Positions 6,866 to 10,700 of a stretch of 10,700 nucleotides of DNA are shown piece by piece. This stretch comes from Bacteroidales bacterium (GTDB taxonomy: Bacteria > Bacteroidota > Bacteroidia > Bacteroidales > ML635J-15): positions 1 to 10,700 of the forward strand of contig JAQVGK010000069.1 in the NCBI GenBank assembly GCA_028696755.1, in the 5' to 3' direction. The notes under the pieces were generated by a model. That model was not told the origin of the DNA, did no database searches, and worked only from the letters and a program-made list of their open reading frames with translations. The translations under genes were made by a program, and so were the position numbers. The stretch's first letter is position 1. The number at the start of each line of letters is the position of its first letter.

Positions 6866-6927
6866 CAAATTACAAATTACAAATGACAAATTACAAATGA
6901 CAAATTACAAATAACAAATTACAAAAT
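6865..6927. repeat. ACAAATT-type heptamer tandem array
   Basis: Nine consecutive 7-bp units: ACAAATT and its variants ACAAATG and ACAAATA, the last unit being ACAAAAT. The third base of the NuoF-like stop codon (TGA, 6863-6865) is the first base of unit 1, and the string TGACAAATT formed there recurs twice more inside the array (6884-6892 and 6898-6906). The array therefore starts exactly at the end of the gene. No unit is inverted and no hairpin is seen. Confidence 0.93.
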
Positions 6928-7047
6928 GTCAAAATCTAAAGCCCTAGCTAATCTTCCTTAGCCACAGCCTTAGCCTAACAATAGAACATTAGAACAATAG
7001 AACATTAGAACAATAGAACATTTGAACAATAGAACATTTGAACAAAA

Positions 7048-7096
7048 AGGCTGCACTAAGCTAAATCCAGGCAATATGCCTCCTTAGCCTTAGCCT
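7048..7096. repeat. Hairpin-forming E-C unit, copy 1
   Basis: The unit folds on itself: AGGCA (7069-7073) with TGCCT (7077-7081) around loop ATA; CTAA (7061-7064) with TTAG (7084-7087); CTAAG (7056-7060) with CTTAG (7089-7093); and AGG (7048-7050) with CCT (7094-7096). Internal bulges are small except for the 5-base CTGCA side. No T-run follows, so it is not a standard terminator. Confidence 0.65.
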
Positions 7097-7171
7097 CAGC
7101 CTTAGCCTAGAAAGTGAACAATAGAACATTTGAACAATAGAACATTTGAACAATAGAACATTTGAACAAAA

Positions 7172-7220
7172 AGGCTGCACTAAGCTAAATCCAGGCAATA
7201 TGCCTCCTTAGCCTTAGCCT
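7172..7220. repeat. Hairpin-forming E-C unit, copy 2
   Basis: Identical to the unit at 7048-7096, with the same stem of four short paired segments and the apical AGGCA-ATA-TGCCT hairpin (7193-7205). It is followed by TTAAAAC rather than more hexamers. Confidence 0.65.
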
Positions 7221-7339
7221 TTAAAACGAACAATAGAACATTTGAACAATAGAACTATGAAACAAAAACAGCCGAATCTAAAGCCCTAGCTAATCTTCCT
7301 TAGCCTCAGCCTTAGCCTCAGCCTTTTAAAACAAACAAC

Positions 7340-10060
7340 ATGAAAAACATAACAATCGAAATAGACGGTAAAAAGATAAGTACTGAAGAAGGGAAAAACC
7401 TTTTGCAAGTAGCTCGCGACAATGGAATTGATATTCCGGGATTATGCTATCACAAAAAACTAAGTCCAACTGGTGCATGCAGATTATGCGTTGTTAAAGT
7501 TGAAGGAGAAAGAGGACTTGTAATGAGTTGTACTCTTACAACAAAAGACGGAATGAAGGTTACTGCTTTTGATGATGAGACCGAGTTAAATCGTAAGCAC
7601 ACATTAGAATATCTACTTTCTGAGCATAACGAAGAATATGATGCATCTTATGAAGATGAGCTTCGTCCGTTACTTAAAAGATATGGACTAGATAAAAAAG
7701 AAAACCGTAACTTGCAACCAATATGGCAAAATATTCCTTGTGTTATTGATGACTCCTCTCCTGTCCTTAGCTATGATTCTTCTAAGTGTATCAAGTGTTT
7801 TAGATGCATTAAAGCTTGCGATGAAGTTCAAGGAAAAGGTGTTTTGAGTTTTGCCGATCGTGGAATTTCGAAATATATTGTTGCAGGTTTTGGCGAGTGG
7901 AAAGAATCGGAATGTGACGGCTGCGGAGAGTGTATTCAGCTATGTCCTACCGGAGCAATTGTAGAAAAAGCTTTTAGAGGCGATTTTAAAGTTGATTCTG
8001 TCGAGAAAAAAGTAATTACAACTTGTCCCTATTGCGGTGTTGGTTGCCAAACTGAGGTTTTTGTAAAAGACAATAAAATTGTTCGCGTTGATGGCGTTGA
8101 AGGAGTTCTGCCTAACGATGGAAGATTGTGTGTTAAGGGTAGATTTGGCTACCAATATGCAAATCACAAAAAACGATTAAAACATCCGCTTATAAAGAAA
8201 GATGGAAAGTTTGTAAAAGCAAGCTGGGACGAAGCCTTGAATCTTATTGCAAATAAATTTAATGAAATTAAAACAAAACATGGTTCAGATTCTTTGGCAG
8301 GATATTCATCTGCAAAATGCAGTAACGAAGAAAATTACATATTCCAGAAATTTATCAGACTTGCCTTTGGCAATAACAATGTTGATTATTGCACTAGACT
8401 TTGCCACGCTTCGACGGTAACAGCAATGCTCAAGCAGTTTGGAGATGGAGCCGGAAGTAATTCCATACAGGATTTTGAGACAACAGATTGTCTTTTTGTA
8501 ATCGGCAATAACATCATCGAAACCCATCCTATTACAGCAACTTATGTAAAACGGGGCAAAGCCAAAGGACAAAAGATTATTGTTGTTGATCCACGCTGGA
8601 CGCCGCTTGTTAAATATGCCGACATTTGGCTTCAGCCACGACTGGCAACAGATGTAGCCTTGCTTAACGGAATGGTTCATATCATAATCAAAAACGGCTG
8701 GGTTGATAAAAAGTTTATCGAAAATCGTGTTGAGGATGGACTTAAAGCCTTTGACGAATTAAAGACTTTAACCGACAAATACACACCTGAGTACACTGAA
8801 AAGATAACAGGAATATCAAAAGAAAAAATTGAAGCAGCAGCAAAAATGTATGCCACAGCTCCTACTGCAATGATTGCAACCGGAATGGGTATGAGTCAGC
8901 AAACTGTTGGAACGAACAATGTATTTTCGTTGATAAACATGTGTTTGGTAACAGGTCAGATTGGCAAAGAGCGTTGCGGTGTAAATCCTCCACGCGGACA
9001 AAACAATGTTCAGGGAGCAACTGATGTTGGAGCAAGTCCAGTAAATTACCCCGGATATATTCCGATTGGAAATGATGAGAATCGTCGAAGAGTTGCCGGA
9101 ATTTGGAACGTTCCGTACGAAAGTTTGAATCCAAACAAAGGTTTAACCACAATCGAGATTATGGATGCTGCTTATGACGGAAAAGTAAAGGCACTTTATG
9201 TGATGGGTGAAAATCCTGTTATTACCGATCCAAATCAAAATCACACAATTGCAGCGCTAGAAAAACTTGAATTTCTGGTAGTTCAGGACATTTTTGAGAC
9301 AGAAACATCGTATTATGCAGATGTTATTTTGCCAGCAGCAAGTCTTTTCGAGAAAGATGGAACAGTTGTAAACAGCGACCGCAGGGTTTTGCGTTTGCGT
9401 AAAGTTATTGATGCACCTGGCGAAGCACGTCTTGATTGGCAAATAACAGCAGAAATAGCTGAACGAATGGGAGTTTCGATTGGCAAATACGAAAATGCAG
9501 AGCAAATTTGGGAAGAGATTAGGCAAGCTGCACCAATAATGGCAGGAATTTCATACAAGCGCATCGAGCAGCAGGGAATACAATGGCCTTGTTATACTGA
9601 AGATGATCCCGGGCAGGCAACGCTTTTCCTTGAGAAATTCAATACTCCATCGGGCAAAGCAAAGATAATCCCGGTTGATTACGAACCTCAAAGCGAGGTT
9701 GCATCTGAAGAATTTCCAATTGTGATGAATTCAGGGCGAATGCTTTATCATTATCATTCATCAACCTTGTCGCGCAAGAGCGATATTTTGAATGCTTATG
9801 CCGACAAGTCCTATGTAATAATGAATCCCAACGATGCAGAAAGACTTGGAATAAGTGATGGTGACGAAGTTTTTGTAATTTCGCCTCGCGGAAGTTTGAT
9901 TACGACTGCACATGTAAGAGATGAAGTTTTAACTGGTGAAGCATTTATGCCCTGGCATTTCCATGAATCACCAGTAAACGCTCTTACTCGTAGCGAAATG
10001 GATCCACATTCCAAAATCGCTCCCTTTAAGTACTCGGTGGTGAGGATTGAGAAGGTGTAG
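7340..10060 (+). CDS. fdhA: Catalytic molybdopterin subunit of NAD-linked formate dehydrogenase (FdsA/FdhA type, Cys form)
   Basis: A 906-residue cytoplasmic enzyme that oxidises formate to CO2, or the reverse, at a bis-MGD Mo or W centre. Domains in order: N-terminal [2Fe-2S] ferredoxin (C36, C47, C50, C64); two [4Fe-4S] motifs (C150/C153/C156/C160 and C192/C195/C198/C202); the [4Fe-4S] of the molybdopterin oxidoreductase fold (C229, C232, C236, C264, then KGR); the catalytic domain with metal ligand C355 and H356 in CTRLCHAS; the formate dehydrogenase signature RGQNNVQGATDVG at about 552-564; and the C-terminal dinucleotide-binding domain from about 790. The ligand codon is TGC, so this is a cysteine enzyme, not a selenocysteine one. 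Oddity: the His-Cys3 cluster expected after the ferredoxin is gone; H96 remains, but the cysteine positions hold Y100, S103 and R109. The start is the first ATG after TTAAAAC-AAACAAC, which resembles the adjacent repeats. Confidence 0.96.
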   Translation: MKNITIEIDGKKISTEEGKNLLQVARDNGIDIPGLCYHKKLSPTGACRLCVVKVEGERGLVMSCTLTTKDGMKVTAFDDETELNRKHTLEYLLSEHNEEYDASYEDELRPLLKRYGLDKKENRNLQPIWQNIPCVIDDSSPVLSYDSSKCIKCFRCIKACDEVQGKGVLSFADRGISKYIVAGFGEWKESECDGCGECIQLCPTGAIVEKAFRGDFKVDSVEKKVITTCPYCGVGCQTEVFVKDNKIVRVDGVEGVLPNDGRLCVKGRFGYQYANHKKRLKHPLIKKDGKFVKASWDEALNLIANKFNEIKTKHGSDSLAGYSSAKCSNEENYIFQKFIRLAFGNNNVDYCTRLCHASTVTAMLKQFGDGAGSNSIQDFETTDCLFVIGNNIIETHPITATYVKRGKAKGQKIIVVDPRWTPLVKYADIWLQPRLATDVALLNGMVHIIIKNGWVDKKFIENRVEDGLKAFDELKTLTDKYTPEYTEKITGISKEKIEAAAKMYATAPTAMIATGMGMSQQTVGTNNVFSLINMCLVTGQIGKERCGVNPPRGQNNVQGATDVGASPVNYPGYIPIGNDENRRRVAGIWNVPYESLNPNKGLTTIEIMDAAYDGKVKALYVMGENPVITDPNQNHTIAALEKLEFLVVQDIFETETSYYADVILPAASLFEKDGTVVNSDRRVLRLRKVIDAPGEARLDWQITAEIAERMGVSIGKYENAEQIWEEIRQAAPIMAGISYKRIEQQGIQWPCYTEDDPGQATLFLEKFNTPSGKAKIIPVDYEPQSEVASEEFPIVMNSGRMLYHYHSSTLSRKSDILNAYADKSYVIMNPNDAERLGISDGDEVFVISPRGSLITTAHVRDEVLTGEAFMPWHFHESPVNALTRSEMDPHSKIAPFKYSVVRIEKV

Positions 10061-10159
10061 GTTTATTTAAGCCGCTCACTTCGAGAGCAGTTCGACAAAC
10101 TCACTGTATCACCTCAGTGCAGCGCCTACAGTGCTCAAGAGGTGTCTGCGACGATACGA

Positions 10160-10178
10160 AGCAGGGCGTTGCCCTGCT
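10160..10178. repeat. Perfect 8-bp hairpin, REP-like
   Basis: AGCAGGGC, loop GTT, GCCCTGCT. It is GC-rich against AT-rich surroundings and is followed 10 bp later by a second hairpin of similar form. There is no T-run on either side, so rho-independent termination is not supported, although such a stem could protect the 3' end of the fdhA transcript. Confidence 0.7.
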
Positions 10179-10188
10179 ATTGGATAAA

Positions 10189-10205
10189 TCAGGCTTTCAG
10201 CCTGA
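10189..10205. repeat. Perfect 7-bp hairpin, REP-like
   Basis: TCAGGCT, loop TTC, AGCCTGA, followed by AAAG. It pairs with the preceding 10160-10178 hairpin in a two-hairpin arrangement like that of REP/BIME elements. Read on the minus strand, the hairpin is preceded by CTTT and has no downstream T-run, so a terminator for the nitroreductase gene is not clear. Confidence 0.65.
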
Positions 10206-10376
10206 AAAGTAGTGCATCTTTGGTGATTCAGAATGTGATTTAAACTTGATATTTTGATTTAATTCAACCTAATGCGCAAGCGTCAGGTTGACAAATATAA
10301 ATAACGCTTGAGCACTGTAATCGATGCACTAAGGAACTTGAAGTGTGCGGATTAACAAAATAGCATCAGGTTGACC

Positions 10377-10700
10377 CTACCAATTCTCCCAGTGCATATT
10401 CTCAGGTTTCCATTTATTCTTGGGTTTATCTTCGCCATTTGGGTAACCGATTGGAATAACATTTAGTGGAATGATCTTTTCAGGAAGTTCAAGTGTGTTT
10501 ATTACTGGACTGATTCTCTCCAGATACGGATAAGCAGCTGTCCAAACAGCTCCAAGTCCAGTTGCCTCGGCTGCTAAAAGTATATTTTGTGAAGCTGCCG
10601 AACAATCCTGAACCCAATATGCCGAATCCACATCTGTTGCAGCTTTATTCATATCACCACAAACAATTATCGCAGCCTGAGCATCGTAAAGCATTTTTGC
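10377..10700 (-). CDS. Nitroreductase-family protein, C-terminal part (gene cut by window edge)
   Basis: The frame is open to the window edge, so the 5' end lies beyond 10700; the methionine at 10692-10694 is internal (preceded by A-K), not a start. About 107 residues are visible. They match the C-terminal half of FMN-dependent nitroreductase/NADH-oxidase-like flavoproteins: an APxAIIVCGD-like strand (AQAAIIVCGDM), WVQDCSAASQNILLAAEATGLGAVW with the conserved QDCSAA and GLGAVW segments, the LPEKIIPLNVIPIGYP strand, and a terminal H-W-E-N-W. Such enzymes reduce nitro compounds, quinones or flavins with NAD(P)H; the substrate cannot be deduced. It is convergent with fdhA and has no visible functional tie to it. 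Confidence 0.88.
   Translation of the reverse strand, partial: AKMLYDAQAAIIVCGDMNKAATDVDSAYWVQDCSAASQNILLAAEATGLGAVWTAAYPYLERISPVINTLELPEKIIPLNVIPIGYPNGEDKPKNKWKPENMHWENW

Larger units (their letters stand above)
7008..7220. repeat. 89-bp exact direct repeat, 124-bp period
   Basis: Positions 7008-7096 and 7132-7220 are identical over 89 bp. Each copy covers the end of a D octamer array, a complete E block and the AGCCTTAGCCT start of a C run. Between the copies lie 35 bp made of further C hexamers, AGAAAG and the start of the next D array. Perfect identity in non-coding DNA suggests a recent duplication or continuing recombination between copies. Confidence 0.93.
6934..7331. repeat. Mosaic repeat tract inside the formate dehydrogenase operon
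   Basis: With the ACAAATT array this makes up the whole 474-bp gap between the NuoF-like and FdhA-like genes. Four element types alternate. B is a 30-bp block starting ATCTAAAGCCCTAGC (6934-6963 and 7276-7305, identical). C is runs of AGCCTT/AGCCTC hexamers (about 6964-6976, 7084-7108, 7208-7220, 7306-7325). D is octamer arrays of AGAACAAT, AGAACATT and TGAACAAT (6977-7043, 7115-7170, 7227-7262). E is a 40-bp block containing GGCTGCACTAAGC (7044-7083, 7168-7207). The order is B-C-D-E-C-D-E-C-D-B-C. No open reading frame, RNA gene or perfect -7 promoter box was found in it. Confidence 0.93.
10116..10330. repeat. 24-bp inverted repeat pair enclosing hairpins; possible small mobile repeat
   Basis: The left arm (10116-10139) and the complement of the right arm (10307-10330) match at 21 of 24 positions, including 13 continuous bases, TACAGTGCTCAAG. 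The enclosed 167 bp carry the two short hairpins. No transposase is present, so if mobile it would be non-autonomous. Target-site duplications are not evident. Confidence 0.6.
10061..10376. other. Palindrome-rich intergenic region between convergent genes
   Basis: There is no plausible gene in these 316 bp. They hold a 24-bp imperfect inverted repeat pair (10116-10139 and 10307-10330), two perfect hairpins between those arms, CACTGTA (10102-10108) pairing with TACAGTG (10127-10133), TCAACCT (10264-10270) pairing with AGGTTGA (10285-10291), and a direct repeat TCAGGTTGAC (10283-10292 and 10366-10375). The first part contains TTCGACAAACTCA, similar to intergenic repeats that I recall from many bacterial genomes. 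The density of palindromes suggests REP-like or MITE-like repeats rather than a single terminator. No tRNA fold was found. Confidence 0.7.

Noticed and set aside
6965..7220. Integron attC sites, since GCCTAAC and imperfect hairpins occur
   Set aside because: No integrase or cassette genes are nearby, and the paired R and L boxes of attC in the correct order are absent. GCCTAAC arises at the junction of the hexamer run and the octamer array.
6977..7262. A CRISPR array, given several regularly spaced repeats
   Set aside because: The repeated units are short octamers in direct contact, and the segments between larger copies are themselves repeats, not unique spacers of constant length. No cas gene is present.
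8390..8410. Selenocysteine at the formate dehydrogenase active site
   Set aside because: The metal-ligand codon at 8402-8404 is TGC (Cys355), the frame has no internal TGA, and no SECIS-like stem is needed.
8306..9564. Minus-strand open frames opposite fdhA
   Set aside because: All overlap conserved fdhA coding sequence, show low-complexity Cys/Ser/His-rich translations typical of antisense frames, and lack any operon context.
10061..10140. A tRNA or tRNA fragment, because of AGTTCGACAA resembling a T-loop
   Set aside because: The bases beside the TTCGA do not form a T-stem, and no acceptor, D or anticodon stem could be placed around it.

Overview
The window is AT-rich DNA from a member of the Bacteroidota, probably an anaerobic or facultatively anaerobic, Bacteroidales-like lineage. 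The reasons are A-rich leaders without clear Shine-Dalgarno sequences, promoters of the Bacteroidota type (TTG, about 19 bp, TAnnTTTG; the best example precedes lspA), a TM2/DUF2752/GT39 membrane gene cluster, and abundant short tandem-repeat arrays between genes. No species can be named from the sequence alone.

Layout. Positions 85-2764 (+) hold four close or overlapping genes: two paralogous zinc-ribbon/TM2 membrane proteins, a small DUF2752 membrane protein, and a GT39-family membrane glycosyltransferase. A secreted protein of unknown function follows (2800-3510, +). It ends inside a heptamer repeat array and converges on lspA (3576-4097, -), the lipoprotein signal peptidase. A 494-bp intergenic stretch separates lspA from the divergent formate dehydrogenase locus; it carries an inverted pair of GGGCATG-type arrays around a gene-free core. 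The locus (4592-10060, +) is mobA-like, then a NuoE/FdsG-like, a NuoF/FdsB-like and an FdsA/FdhA-like gene. The first three overlap and must be co-expressed, while the catalytic subunit is set apart by 474 bp of mosaic repeats. Downstream is a palindrome-rich 316-bp region, then the 3' part of a nitroreductase-family gene on the minus strand, cut by the window edge.

How the genes work together. The MobA-like protein should attach GMP to molybdopterin to make the guanine dinucleotide cofactor. The FdhA-like subunit binds the bis-MGD metal centre with a cysteine ligand (Cys355), oxidises formate (or reduces CO2), and passes electrons through its Fe-S clusters to the NuoE/NuoF-like pair, which exchanges them with NAD(H) at FMN. 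The gene order matches the FdsGBA type of soluble NAD-linked formate dehydrogenase. The FdhA subunit has lost the three cysteines of the His-Cys3 cluster normally found after its N-terminal [2Fe-2S] domain.

The most unusual content is the repeats. Two unrelated heptamer arrays (GGTAAGC-like and ACAAATT-like) both begin at the stop codon of the upstream gene and supply part of it. A highly ordered mosaic of at least five repeat types, including an 89-bp exact direct repeat, sits inside the formate dehydrogenase operon.
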